A DNA stretch of 33,561 bases, taken from a virus. Where the stretch lies: IMG/VR virus record IMGVR_UViG_3300033149_001893, positions 1 to 33,561 of that record; one strand, written 5' to 3'. Each line of letters starts with the position of its first letter. The first letter of the stretch is position 1. Shown piece after piece: positions 23,755-31,593 of this stretch. The translations under genes and the position numbers were made by a program. The notes beneath the pieces were generated by a model. That model was not told where the DNA came from, ran no database searches, and was given only the letters and a program-made list of their open reading frames with translations.

Positions 23755-25164
23755 GTGGCTGATAGTTATAACAAGAACAAGCACCACTGCGCAATCAAGG
23801 ACACCTCTACTGGCGACCTTGTCGGTCTGGTGCTGGTAACAACCGACAAGAACGGCAAGCCCATACCCCCAGTGTGGGCGGAGAGCGATGATGAATACCT
23901 AGCCAAGCAGATGATAACCGACATCGGTTATTCTGGCGATGACCCACAGAAAGAGCTTGCGTTGAGACAGAACGATTGGCGCTCTGGCTTCGGGGAATAT
24001 GTCTATGACAGCGACGACCCGAAGCGATATTTCTCATCTATCAACTGCGACGCAAGGTTCAAGAATATGGTGATATGCGGGCCGAAGGCTACCGCAATAG
24101 CACTACCCACAATAGATACCGCTACCGTAACCAATGGCGATATGGAGTTAGATGCCAACTGGACTACGGGGGCGGGAACGGCTGGGCGAGACGCTAATAA
24201 CCCACGAAACGGAACATATGCTTGGCGGTGTGATAGCTCCGCCGCTGGTGTAGACTCTTGGGCATACCAAGATGTTAGCTGGGATGCCGATTGGGCTGGT
24301 TTAACCTTCAAATTCCAGTGCTACGCCTCTACGGGAACTGCGGGGAAAATAAAGGTTGGTATCAATGATGGAGTGGGAACAACCTACGGCACTGCCCATA
24401 CTGGGGGTGGTGGATGGGAACTGCTGACTGTTACTCGCAGACTAGATGCCAGCGCCACAAGACTGCGCCTTATTCTTATGACCGAAAACGCAGGGGGTGC
24501 GGTAGGAGACTTTGATGACGCTTCAATGGCCGACCAGTCCACCGTAAGCAACCCCGTAGATTTTGAGGAATTCAACGATGAACTCTATGTGGCTGCTGGG
24601 GAGATACTGTTAAAGCTAAACGGCACGGGTGATGGTTTCACAACGGTTTGGGGAACTTTGGAAGCCATAACCGACTTGGAGGCTTTTACCGATGACAACC
24701 TGTATATCGCAAGGGGAACATCACAAAATTATTACTATATGTCCACCGCCGAAGCGTTTACCGAAAGCACTGCCACCGACAAAACCTATCAATTTTTTGA
24801 GACAGTCCACACCACAGCCCCCACCCTATACGGCAACGATGGGGTAAACACAATAAGGTCAACCGTTGACCCACTCAACGGCGGGACGGCTTGGTCAGCG
24901 CAGACAACTGTAGGTAGCTCTTGGCATAGTATCACCAGACTATTAAGTTTTAGCGGCGCACTCTACATTATGAAAGGGGATATGCCTTACTACCTTGATA
25001 GCTCTGGTAATGTCCAGAACGATTTAGCGCCAGAACTTGAGATGATTACCGACAGCAACAAGGGCAAGAACTCCGATGTCTGGCTGAATAAACTATACAT
25101 ACACGCTGCTACTTCATTATTAGAATACGATAACGGCACCTGCTTTCTGCACCAATGCTGGTGA
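23755..25164 (+). CDS. Tail protein with lectin-like domain, N-terminal part (frameshifted)
   Basis: 469 residues from GTG. Residues about 120-255 resemble a carbohydrate-binding module (NGDMELDANWTTGAG, then YAWRCDSSAAGVDSWAYQDV and ending VGDFDDASM). Residues 260-460 have repeated propeller-like blades (NDELYVAAGEILLKLNGTG, TDDNLYIARGTSQNYYYM). The last residues, after EYDNG, are out of frame: a one-base excess between 25124 and 25161 moves the reading into the frame of the next entry. The intact protein would be about 766 residues. Role: probably a tail tip or receptor-binding protein. Confidence 0.65.
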   Translation: MADSYNKNKHHCAIKDTSTGDLVGLVLVTTDKNGKPIPPVWAESDDEYLAKQMITDIGYSGDDPQKELALRQNDWRSGFGEYVYDSDDPKRYFSSINCDARFKNMVICGPKATAIALPTIDTATVTNGDMELDANWTTGAGTAGRDANNPRNGTYAWRCDSSAAGVDSWAYQDVSWDADWAGLTFKFQCYASTGTAGKIKVGINDGVGTTYGTAHTGGGGWELLTVTRRLDASATRLRLILMTENAGGAVGDFDDASMADQSTVSNPVDFEEFNDELYVAAGEILLKLNGTGDGFTTVWGTLEAITDLEAFTDDNLYIARGTSQNYYYMSTAEAFTESTATDKTYQFFETVHTTAPTLYGNDGVNTIRSTVDPLNGGTAWSAQTTVGSSWHSITRLLSFSGALYIMKGDMPYYLDSSGNVQNDLAPELEMITDSNKGKNSDVWLNKLYIHAATSLLEYDNGTCFLHQCW

Positions 25165-25246
25165 TTTTGACGGCGATGTTCAGGCTATATACCACGACGA
25201 GGAGTGGCTGTTCGCTATCATAGACAACTCCACCAAGGTTGAGGTA

Positions 25247-26056
25247 TTGGCGGGTAGGCTTGAGACCATAGATAGCACTACATCTTGGGTGTGGCATCCG
25301 ATAACCGAGATAACACTTGCGGGTTGCGAAACGGCGTTTATCTCCAGCGTTTATAAAAAGCGCTTGTGGATTGCCTCAACCTCAAGCTCGGATAGCGTGT
25401 ATCACATAGACCTGTATGCCAGCTACGGCGATGTAACCAGCGATGCCAACCGACAGTATGATACATCGGCGACCAAGACATTTGAAACCCCGTGGCTACA
25501 CGGCAACTTCCAAGCCTCATCTAAAGGCTACATCAAGCTGACCCTGACCACCGAGGACTGCGATAGCAATGTCTACATCACGGGCAAGTATAAGAAGCTG
25601 GGTGATAGTAGCTGGACTTCACTGGGCAACTTCACAACCTCGCCAACCACGACCAAATACTTCGGCACGACTGCGGTAACTTCCAATATGATTAGGTTCC
25701 AGTTCACCTTTGTTACCAACTCGGCAACCGCCACGCCGAAGCTGTTAGACTACGACTGCCGTGCTATCCTGTATCCCGACCAGCGCAAAATCATAACCTG
25801 TCAGGTAAGGTGCGCCGATGAGTTAACCTGCAAGGACGGCTCAATAGAGAAGATGAACTATACCACGATTAAAAATGCGATAGACAGGTTCAGGGCAGCC
25901 ACCTACCCCGTTGAGTGCAGGGACATAGATGATAATACGATTTACTGCCGTGCTCTGCCAATGAGTCCCGTGGGGACACTAACCGCAGATGAGAAAGGCA
26001 GGCAGAATAAAGAGCGCATCTATAACCTTGCGATGCAAATAGTGAGTTTAAGCTAA
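25247..26056 (+). CDS. Tail protein, C-terminal part (frameshifted)
   Basis: 269 residues if begun at TTG 25247, but the same frame is open from 25124 and codes there (NAGDFDGDVQAIYHDEEWLF), so this is the C-terminal part of the gene starting at 23755. Sequence in the same style continues: WVWHPITEITLAG, KRLWIASTSS, and a beta-rich end with several Cys (CQVRCADELTCKDG). No ribosome site precedes the TTG. It ends in TAA overlapping an ATG. Confidence 0.65.
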   Translation: MAGRLETIDSTTSWVWHPITEITLAGCETAFISSVYKKRLWIASTSSSDSVYHIDLYASYGDVTSDANRQYDTSATKTFETPWLHGNFQASSKGYIKLTLTTEDCDSNVYITGKYKKLGDSSWTSLGNFTTSPTTTKYFGTTAVTSNMIRFQFTFVTNSATATPKLLDYDCRAILYPDQRKIITCQVRCADELTCKDGSIEKMNYTTIKNAIDRFRAATYPVECRDIDDNTIYCRALPMSPVGTLTADEKGRQNKERIYNLAMQIVSLS

Positions 26057-26071
26057 TGAGCGAGCACGTTA

Positions 26072-26215
26072 ATGACGGAAAGTTCACCTATATGTTTCCA
26101 TTTGACTTCTACGTTGCAATACACAAATAAGGGCGAAGCAGATTGGGTAGCCCGCAAGATATATGCAGGTTGCTACGACGAAGTGCTGGAAATAATCAAC
26201 GCCCCAGAGGATTAA
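26072..26215 (+). CDS. Small hypothetical protein
   Basis: 47 residues from ATG 26072, ending 2 bases before the tailspike start. The second half is well formed (KGEADWVARKIYAGCYDEVL). The ribosome site is weak. A second frame starting at ATG 26056 gives 24 residues and stops at 26130. The two could be joined by a frameshift, but the 47-residue frame needs none. Function unknown. Confidence 0.45.
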   Translation: MTESSPICFHLTSTLQYTNKGEADWVARKIYAGCYDEVLEIINAPED

Positions 26216-26217
26216 AG

Positions 26218-27675
26218 ATGGGAAGGATACACCACAACCAAACCAGACTGGTTACACGCTGTGAGCAGGACGATTGGGAGTCTACCTCAATCCACAGGGA
26301 CAGCCAAGACAACATACTGGAACTCAGCCGAAGCGCAACCCTAGTCGTGGCAGCCAATGATAGTCCTGCAAAAAGCAAGGCTGGGGCGGATTATGTCTGT
26401 GATGGCACCGCTGATGATGTAGAGATACAGGCAGCGATTGATGCTCTTTCGGGTAATGCTGGTAGTATAATGCTCTTAGAGGGCACCTTTAATATAAGCA
26501 CCACATTAGACCTAAACAACACCCCCGTAAAATTGTGTGGGCAGGGAATAAATAGAACAATTCTTCAGCTTGCTAATTCAGCCAACACTAAATTACTCGT
26601 AGATAACGATGCCATTACGGGTGTTGAGATATGCGGAATTGATTTTAACGGCAACGGGGCTAACCAAAGTGATGCGGCGAGTAGGGCGGAAAGAAACCTT
26701 GTTGAGTTTGACTACAAAACAGACTCCCAAATCCACCACTGTCGGTTTCGTAATACTAGACACGGTGGCGCCCTAAGTTTTCAGTATGGTGCAAGGGTGA
26801 ATATCCACCATAATCATTTTGTGAACAACAATGTATCAGGTGTTCATAACTGTGACCACCTCTTTACGGGCATAAACAACAATATTATTATACAATCCAA
26901 CCACTTTGACACCTGCACTGATGTTGCGATTGCATCTGATAACAACCGAGAGGTTGTTATATCTAATAATGTAATTGATGGTTGTGCTAGGGGCAGTATA
27001 AGCCACTGGAACGCCGATGATGACTTACAAACTCCTACTCGCTCTATAATTCAGGGCAACTGGATACGGGGAGATTGCCTCTACGGTATTATTATAGGCA
27101 GAGCTTCTGGAGAATCTAAGGTTGCCGAGAGGGTTATCGTCACGGGTAATTACATTGAGGCTCATACTACAGCGGGGAATGTAGGCATTGATTGGCGTGA
27201 CGGAGCCTATAATGGTGTAATTACGGGGAATTTTATTTATGCTGATACGGGTTGTATCGGTATCTATATTGCGGGGAGCACACTCTTTGTTACAGATAAT
27301 CTATTTAGCGGTGCTGGCGATGGCATTGAGACCATAGCAGGCTCAGACTATGTTTATGTGTTTGATAACTACTTTCAGGGCGGAACCATAGTAGAAACTG
27401 TTGCACCTAGTAATAAGAAATATCGTGGCAATCTAGGCTACACCACAGAAAACTCAGGCACGGCTACACTTGCTAATGGGAATACTTCTATAGCAGTAAA
27501 TCACGGGCTTGATGTAATCCCCGCTGCGGGGGATATTGTGGTAACACCAATTGAAGCTTGGGGCGCTATGACTCAGTTTTATATTGATACCTATACCTCA
27601 ACGCAATTCACAATTCACGCCGACCAAGACCCAGGGCAGGATGTTGATTTTGCTTGGAAGGCAATAGTGTTGTAA
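26218..27675 (+). CDS. Tailspike-like protein with parallel beta-helix
   Basis: 485 residues from ATG 26218; the upstream in-frame start is less likely. The motif DYVCDGTADDVEIQAAIDAL (about 60-79) marks the start of a pectate-lyase-like parallel beta-helix. Right-handed helix rungs follow (HHCRFRNT, IHHNHFVNNN, IQSNHFDTC, VISNNVIDGC, ITGNFIYAD), to about 420. A short C-terminal beta domain (residues 425-485) may be for trimer formation or binding. Such proteins bind or cut surface polysaccharides and set host range. No catalytic residues can be assigned with certainty. Confidence 0.8.
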   Translation: MGRIHHNQTRLVTRCEQDDWESTSIHRDSQDNILELSRSATLVVAANDSPAKSKAGADYVCDGTADDVEIQAAIDALSGNAGSIMLLEGTFNISTTLDLNNTPVKLCGQGINRTILQLANSANTKLLVDNDAITGVEICGIDFNGNGANQSDAASRAERNLVEFDYKTDSQIHHCRFRNTRHGGALSFQYGARVNIHHNHFVNNNVSGVHNCDHLFTGINNNIIIQSNHFDTCTDVAIASDNNREVVISNNVIDGCARGSISHWNADDDLQTPTRSIIQGNWIRGDCLYGIIIGRASGESKVAERVIVTGNYIEAHTTAGNVGIDWRDGAYNGVITGNFIYADTGCIGIYIAGSTLFVTDNLFSGAGDGIETIAGSDYVYVFDNYFQGGTIVETVAPSNKKYRGNLGYTTENSGTATLANGNTSIAVNHGLDVIPAAGDIVVTPIEAWGAMTQFYIDTYTSTQFTIHADQDPGQDVDFAWKAIVL

Positions 27676-27715
27676 TTCTACAAATAGTAGAGATGGCAGA
27701 TTAGAATAATCGGTG

Positions 27716-27724
27716 TGATAGAAT
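27716..27724 (+). promoter_or_regulatory. Extended -10 promoter-like element (copy E)
   Basis: TGA-TAGAAT in the 67-base gap between the tailspike and LamG genes fits TGnTANAAT. Upstream sequence has no clear -35. It may start a transcript for the LamG and small membrane genes. Weaker than the other copies. Confidence 0.35.
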
Positions 27725-27742
27725 TATATTAGGAGCAACTTT

Positions 27743-28387
27743 ATGGATGATGTCATTCGGGATAGCTACCTCGTATTAGATTTACCACTGTATCTATTAG
27801 ATGGGCAGGAGTTCCAGTCTAAGGATGCTTATGGGCACCCGTGCACAGTCACCGATGCAGTATGGAGACCCAGTGGGCGCTACTTTAACAATACCCCTAG
27901 TTTTATTACTGTCCCGCATAGTGCTGAGTTGAAAACCGCCAATGGCACGCTTGAAGCATTTGTCAAGCCAGATTCTATTACTTCCTCTTACGGCTTTATG
28001 AGCAACGAACTGGGTGCCGCTGGTGCAGGAGATTTTTACCTTGGCTTTGATGGCACAGCTATCCCCTACTTCGGGTTTATGATTGATGATGGGGCAGAAC
28101 ACACACTTGCGTCAAGTAGCAAACCTAGTGCTGGCCAATGGTATCACGTTGCCGCCACCTTTGGGGCGGAAGGAATGAAATTATATATTGACGGAAGACC
28201 CGATACCACGGATGCCTCTATAACCCAAGGCACAGAGGGCAATTCTCAGAGCATCCTAATCGGCTCAAGGCGAACTGACAAGTGGGGATTTGATGGTTTA
28301 ATCGGCGAAGCCCGAATATACTCTCGTGCCCTCACCCCGCAGGAGATACAACACAACTACCTTGCAACTCGCTGGAGATACCGATGA
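27743..28387 (+). CDS. LamG/concanavalin-like tail protein
   Basis: 214 residues with TTAGGAGCAA before the ATG. It is a single jelly-roll of the LamG/concanavalin A-like lectin type: SFITVPHSAELKTANGTLEAF, then AGQWYHVAATFGAEGMKLYI and DGLIGEARIYSRALTPQEI, which is the classic LamG_3 ending. It is complete in one domain with a short N-terminal arm (about 45 residues) that may attach it to the tail. It probably binds a glycan. Confidence 0.8.
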   Translation: MDDVIRDSYLVLDLPLYLLDGQEFQSKDAYGHPCTVTDAVWRPSGRYFNNTPSFITVPHSAELKTANGTLEAFVKPDSITSSYGFMSNELGAAGAGDFYLGFDGTAIPYFGFMIDDGAEHTLASSSKPSAGQWYHVAATFGAEGMKLYIDGRPDTTDASITQGTEGNSQSILIGSRRTDKWGFDGLIGEARIYSRALTPQEIQHNYLATRWRYR

Positions 28388-28593
28388 ACGGACAAGACAA
28401 GGATATTCTGGCGGGCTTTGACATCCGCCTTGAAAACCTAGAGGGCGCAGTGGAAAAGATAACCACCAACGATTTGCCCCACTTGGACAGCAAGATAAGC
28501 GACATTAAGGGGCAGATGAAGGTTTTAATCCCACTTGTGGTCAGCACATTCGTTGCGGTGCTGGGTATGATAATTCTATTTGTGATGGGGTAG
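28384..28593 (+). CDS. XhlA-like small membrane protein
   Basis: 69 residues, ATGA overlap with the LamG gene. It has a coiled-coil N-terminal part (IRLENLEGAVEKITTNDL) and one C-terminal membrane segment (LIPLVVSTFVAVLGMIILFV). This matches the haemolysin XhlA / phage holin-accessory arrangement. Role in lysis is inferred. Confidence 0.6.
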   Translation: MNGQDKDILAGFDIRLENLEGAVEKITTNDLPHLDSKISDIKGQMKVLIPLVVSTFVAVLGMIILFVMG

Positions 28594-28594
28594 C

Positions 28595-28765
28595 GTGGAG
28601 AACCGTGAGCTGTTGGAGGAAAACCGAAAGTTACTGAAGCAAAATGCCAAGCTAATTCATTCCCTAACACTACTCAAGAAAGAGAATGAAGGCTTGGTCA
28701 GTATGCTCAGTGACATTATGGAGATTTGCCACAAGCGCATCTATAAGGATGAGAAGCCGAAATGA
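28595..28765 (+). CDS. Small coiled-coil protein
   Basis: 56 residues from GTG 28595, one base after the XhlA-like stop, with GGGGTA as ribosome site. Nearly all of it is heptad helix (NRELLEENRKLLKQNAKLIH). No membrane segment. It overlaps the next gene by ATGA. It might work with the flanking membrane proteins, but that is only from position. Confidence 0.6.
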   Translation: MENRELLEENRKLLKQNAKLIHSLTLLKKENEGLVSMLSDIMEICHKRIYKDEKPK

Positions 28766-29004
28766 ATTTGTATCGTGAGCTTTGGTCAAGAATTGGCGGG
28801 CGTCCGTGGACTTTCATCCTCCGTGATATATGGCATAAGTTTGAGTTCTTCTGGATAGTTGGCCTAATCGGTGTCGGTATCTGGCTGGGACACGCCTGTG
28901 ATGGCATTGAGATATTAAAGCTATTCGGTGCTTTCTGCGCTGGCTACATTGGTGGCCATCTTTTCTGGGGGCGGGATTATATTCCCAACCAAAGGGGTAA
29001 GTGA
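28762..29004 (+). CDS. Small two-segment membrane protein (holin-like)
   Basis: 80 residues with two likely membrane segments (FFWIVGLIGVGIWLGHAC, and LKLFGAFCAGYIGGHLFW) joined by a short loop, and a polar N-terminus. Size and layout fit a class II-type holin, and the neighbours are the XhlA-like and coiled-coil genes. No lysin gene is in the window, so lysis function is uncertain. Confidence 0.55.
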   Translation: MNLYRELWSRIGGRPWTFILRDIWHKFEFFWIVGLIGVGIWLGHACDGIEILKLFGAFCAGYIGGHLFWGRDYIPNQRGK

Positions 29005-29327
29005 AGATGCGAGGCGACCTTGACTGGCGGTATCACCCAACAAGGGGATTATACTTGGTATGGATTAGCCCCAACGGGGAGGTTAATCCGTTAGTGCCCG
29101 ATGTAACCTTTGAGGAGTTAGAGCTTATTGCCCAGCGCACCATAATGATGCTTCAGAGGATACAGATGCTGATGCAGCCCCAGACCCACATATACCTTGT
29201 CAATATAGAAGAAAAAGAGAAACACGAAGCCCCACAAACCCAGCAGAGATACACCTTCCCGCTAACCGACCTTGATAGAAAACACTTCTCCAAGTTCATT
29301 GAAGCCTTTGAAAACAACGAGGGCTAA
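29001..29327 (+). CDS. Hypothetical protein, last plus-strand gene
   Basis: 108 residues from GTG (overlapping the previous stop), or 106 from ATG 29007. Residues 1-35 are beta-like (YHPTRGLYLVWISPNGEVNP), then an amphipathic helix rich in Met and Gln (MMLQRIQMLMQPQ), then a charged end. The stop codon overlaps the stop of the first minus-strand gene. No family known. Confidence 0.5.
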   Translation: MKMRGDLDWRYHPTRGLYLVWISPNGEVNPLVPDVTFEELELIAQRTIMMLQRIQMLMQPQTHIYLVNIEEKEKHEAPQTQQRYTFPLTDLDRKHFSKFIEAFENNEG

Positions 29328-29566
29328 CCCTTCTTCTTCTCCAAATCTTTCAGCTGGTCAAGTGCGTCTAAAATCGCCTCGCTTATTTCGTCAATCTTAT
29401 CGTGCTCTATTATCGGCAGATACCACTCCACAATAGCGTGTATAATCCGCTCGGTTTTAATCCTCTTTGATAGTCTTTTGTCCACGTGGATTTCCAAACT
29501 TGGGATAGCATATTCTCCCCCAGTAAGTGCGGTATGCCCCGTATCCCTCAAAACTTTAATATTCAC
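29324..29566 (-). CDS. Small protein, possibly degenerate zincin-like
   Basis: 80 residues. The layout (strand with EYAIPSLEIHVDKRLS, then helix ERIIHAIVEWYLP, then a last helix after HDKI) resembles small phage zincin-like proteins in which the helix carries HExxE/H. Here the motif reads HAIVE, without the catalytic Glu, so a metalloprotease activity is unlikely. It overlaps the upstream minus-strand gene by ATGA. Family call is tentative. Confidence 0.5.
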   Translation of the reverse strand: MNIKVLRDTGHTALTGGEYAIPSLEIHVDKRLSKRIKTERIIHAIVEWYLPIIEHDKIDEISEAILDALDQLKDLEKKKG

Positions 29567-29895
29567 CTCAGCAATTTACCTCTCTGCCTATACGCAATAT
29601 ACCCACAAAATAGGCAACAAATGTTTCCCTCTTCGTCTCGGAACGCCCACTTCTTGCGCTCACAGTGCGGGCACTCCCCGTTTGCCGTGATTTTTGCGCC
29701 GAGTAATATCTCTTTGTCAATTCGGCTCACGTGTCTCCCTGCCCTCTCAAAGATACACGCCTGAAGCGGACATTGGTTGCAGATTATTATTGCCAGCGGG
29801 TCGTCTGTTTCGGCACTCAGGTTAGCCGACAGCCCATACTTCTTCAGTAGCGGGCATTCCTTTGGTTTTGACTTGGGCTTCTTTTCGGTTCTCAT
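29563..29895 (-). CDS. Zinc-ribbon protein
   Basis: 110 residues. CPHC (residues about 74-77) and CCLFC (about 93-97) form a zinc ribbon near the C-terminus. CNQCPLQAC lies in the middle as a second Cys cluster. The N-terminus is Lys/Pro-rich. Such proteins often bind nucleic acid, but no direct sign of function is seen. It overlaps both neighbours by 4 bases. Confidence 0.55.
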   Translation of the reverse strand: MRTEKKPKSKPKECPLLKKYGLSANLSAETDDPLAIIICNQCPLQACIFERAGRHVSRIDKEILLGAKITANGECPHCERKKWAFRDEEGNICCLFCGYIAYRQRGKLLR

Positions 29896-30134
29896 AATTC
29901 TTCTATCGCATCAATAATAATTGCGACCTGCCTCATTGTCAGCTCTCTCCCGCACAGCATCACGGCGTCAAGGCGCAGGGTTTCCTCTTTTGTTGTCGGA
30001 TTAACGAACTTCCCGTTGCCCAGACTGGCAATTATCCGCCCGTATCTCTGGCGGAGTTTGGGGTTGTCAATCAGTTTCTCCATTAACCTGCGGAACTCAG
30101 GCGGGACTTCACTTAATTGCGTTCGCTTCTTCAT
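29892..30134 (-). CDS. Small hypothetical protein
   Basis: 80 residues, ATGA overlap with the next gene. It is basic in the first half (PEFRRLMEKLIDNPKLRQRY) and then has ETLRLDAVMLCGRELTMRQV and an acidic end. It is mostly helical, with no metal or membrane motif. Unknown. Confidence 0.5.
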   Translation of the reverse strand: MKKRTQLSEVPPEFRRLMEKLIDNPKLRQRYGRIIASLGNGKFVNPTTKEETLRLDAVMLCGRELTMRQVAIIIDAIEEL

Positions 30135-30147
30135 CAGTTCTTTCTTA

Positions 30148-30336
30148 TCACGCTCTTATATTGTGTTCTATTATTCCGTGCCTAGCGCTGTGGCATCTAG
30201 CACATAAAAGCTGGCAATTACCCGCATCGGTCTTCCCGCCCCGTGCCAGTGGTATAGCGTGCGAGAGTTGAAGTCCCCGCCAGTCTGGTTTCTGCTTACA
30301 CTTGGCACACTTACCGCCCTGCTCTATCATAAGCAT
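30148..30336 (-). CDS. Small HNH nuclease
   Basis: 62 residues from the first ATG, or 60 from ATG 30330, which has better spacing to AGGGAG. It is a minimal HNH core: CAKCKQKPDW, then LQLSHAIPLARGGKTDAGNC and LLCARCHSARH. Both Cys pairs and the central His are present. Upstream the frame stays open about 30 codons (KQAKEIELRIIVRE) without a usual start, so a longer form with a rare start is possible. Small phage HNH proteins of this type often help in DNA packaging or cutting. Confidence 0.75.
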   Translation of the reverse strand: MLMIEQGGKCAKCKQKPDWRGLQLSHAIPLARGGKTDAGNCQLLCARCHSARHGIIEHNIRA

Positions 30337-30340
30337 CTCC

Positions 30341-30625
30341 CTAACAATTATGCGCAGTTCTATTTCTTTCGCTTGCTTCTCTGATACTCGCCTTATAATT
30401 TCTTCGGTGGATTATGTTATTATTCTCGTCTAATACCAACTCGTTGTGTATCATATACCCCACGGGTTCAAAGGCAAGCCTTTCAATGTTCCCCGCCACC
30501 ATCGGGGGAAAATAGGGCACACAGACAATTCGGGCTTCGGGATATTTCTCAAACTCTCGCCTCGCAACTTCCCTTGCGTGTTTGCGTGCCTTTCTATATG
30601 TTTCTTCCCAAACTTGTCTCATCAT
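30341..30625 (-). CDS. Small hypothetical protein
   Basis: 94 residues, ATG overlapping the upstream stop (ATGATG). The first 30 residues are a basic amphipathic helix (ETYRKARKHAREVARREF). Then comes a hydrophobic beta region (RIVCVPYFPPMVAGN) and a basic end (RRNYKASIREASERNR). No family recognised. Confidence 0.5.
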   Translation of the reverse strand: MMRQVWEETYRKARKHAREVARREFEKYPEARIVCVPYFPPMVAGNIERLAFEPVGYMIHNELVLDENNNIIHRRNYKASIREASERNRTAHNC

Positions 30626-30888
30626 ATTTTAAACTTCGCCTTCACCAACTCTAGTAGTTCATCAATGTCCCGCAAATCCTCATCGTGCCTGTTTATCGCT
30701 GATATGTAGAAGCGGTAGATTGGATTGTGAACATCGTTCTCCATCAGCCAATTTATCTTCTCTTGCATATCCTTGATGTCTTTCACGTGGCGCTGTCTTT
30801 CGTCCATCAGGAAGGCACGATATGCCTGCGCTTCCCTCGTGTCCATTGAGTCTAGGATAACTTTGTGCGTTTCTTCATTGAATTCCAT
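30622..30888 (-). CDS. Small helical hypothetical protein
   Basis: 88 residues from ATG 30888; a TTG at 30903 would add 5. It is strongly charged and helical (AFLMDERQRHVKDIKDMQEK), with a central NPIYRFYISAINRHDEDLRD motif typical of small coiled-coil proteins. The start overlaps the SemiSWEET-like gene by 37 bases. Unknown function. Confidence 0.5.
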   Translation of the reverse strand: MEFNEETHKVILDSMDTREAQAYRAFLMDERQRHVKDIKDMQEKINWLMENDVHNPIYRFYISAINRHDEDLRDIDELLELVKAKFKI

Positions 30889-31130
30889 AACAACAACCCC
30901 CAAATTACTGCGTTAGTAGTAAGGTTAATTGATTGCGCCCAGATAAATACAATTGCGTGAATATGAATGGCGTGGATAAGATAGCATATAAGGCAACAAA
31001 CAAGCAGGGTGTAAGTGCCAAGAGAAACATCCTCCAAGCGTTTAGTCTTAAATATCTTGTATAACTGCGGTAGGGGAACGCAGACGCCAAAGCCAAGTCC
31101 AATCCACCCCACAAGGTATCCCAAATCCAT
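30852..31130 (-). CDS. SemiSWEET/PQ-loop-like membrane protein
   Basis: 92 residues. Three membrane segments are visible: about 4-20, 40-60 and 67-84. The end of the first segment carries the PQ-loop signature PLPQLYKIFKTKRLEDVSLG (Pro21-Gln22), and the third has Asn69 and Asn73 where sugar-transport SemiSWEETs keep Asn. Bacterial SemiSWEETs are 3-helix half-transporters that dimerise to move small sugars. The length fits exactly. A transporter of this class in a phage is unusual. Sugar substrate and real transport are unproven. Confidence 0.7.
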   Translation of the reverse strand: MDLGYLVGWIGLGFGVCVPLPQLYKIFKTKRLEDVSLGTYTLLVCCLICYLIHAIHIHAIVFIWAQSINLTTNAVIWGLLLWNSMKKRTKLS

Positions 31131-31131
31131 T

Positions 31132-31317
31132 TCATTTAACCTTCAAGTCCTTTATTCTGTCGTCAATCGCCCGCCTCAACATAAACTCAAGGTAGGGGGT
31201 GAGGCTGTCGTGAACCCACTTAATCAATTCTTTGCGCTGGTCTATATCAATCATACTCATCCTTCCCTTCTGGTAGCCCTCTAGATAACTGATTGCGTCT
31301 GTTGTCCTGTGTTTCAT
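31132..31317 (-). CDS. Small hypothetical protein
   Basis: 61 residues, ending one base before the SemiSWEET-like start. It is helical and charged (QRKELIKWVHDSLTPYLEFM) with a basic end (DDRIKDLKVK). No recognised domain. It is part of a tightly packed minus-strand operon. Confidence 0.5.
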   Translation of the reverse strand: MKHRTTDAISYLEGYQKGRMSMIDIDQRKELIKWVHDSLTPYLEFMLRRAIDDRIKDLKVK

Positions 31318-31326
31318 TACTTGCTC

Positions 31327-31593
31327 CTATGTCGGGTGCGCCCCTATGACATCATTGTCATTTTCTATTACCTTGCGCCAGCCCGCCCCAAGCAATATCC
31401 TGTCCCTCTCTGCTATAATGTGAACGATGTCCTTTCTGGGTATTGGCGGCAATTCCGCATCGGGTTTAACCAGCGCTATCTGCCACCCATCACCCCAGAG
31501 AGATAGGATGTGTTTAGCGCAAAACCACGCAGGATAACCATACGCTATCAGGTTTCTAATTTGTTCAAGTGCCTCTTCATATTCCTTGTTCAT
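31327..31593 (-). CDS. Small hypothetical protein
   Basis: 88 residues in a tightly spaced gene chain. The N-terminal half is helical (EEALEQIRNLIAYGYP) and the rest is mixed, with WFCAKHILSLWGDGWQIALV. No motif or membrane segment is certain. Unknown. Confidence 0.5.
   Translation of the reverse strand: MNKEYEEALEQIRNLIAYGYPAWFCAKHILSLWGDGWQIALVKPDAELPPIPRKDIVHIIAERDRILLGAGWRKVIENDNDVIGAHPT

Noticed and set aside
26056-26215. A frameshift joining ATG 26056 to the frame ending at 26215
   Set aside because: A 47-residue frame from ATG 26072 to the same stop is already intact, so no indel is needed.
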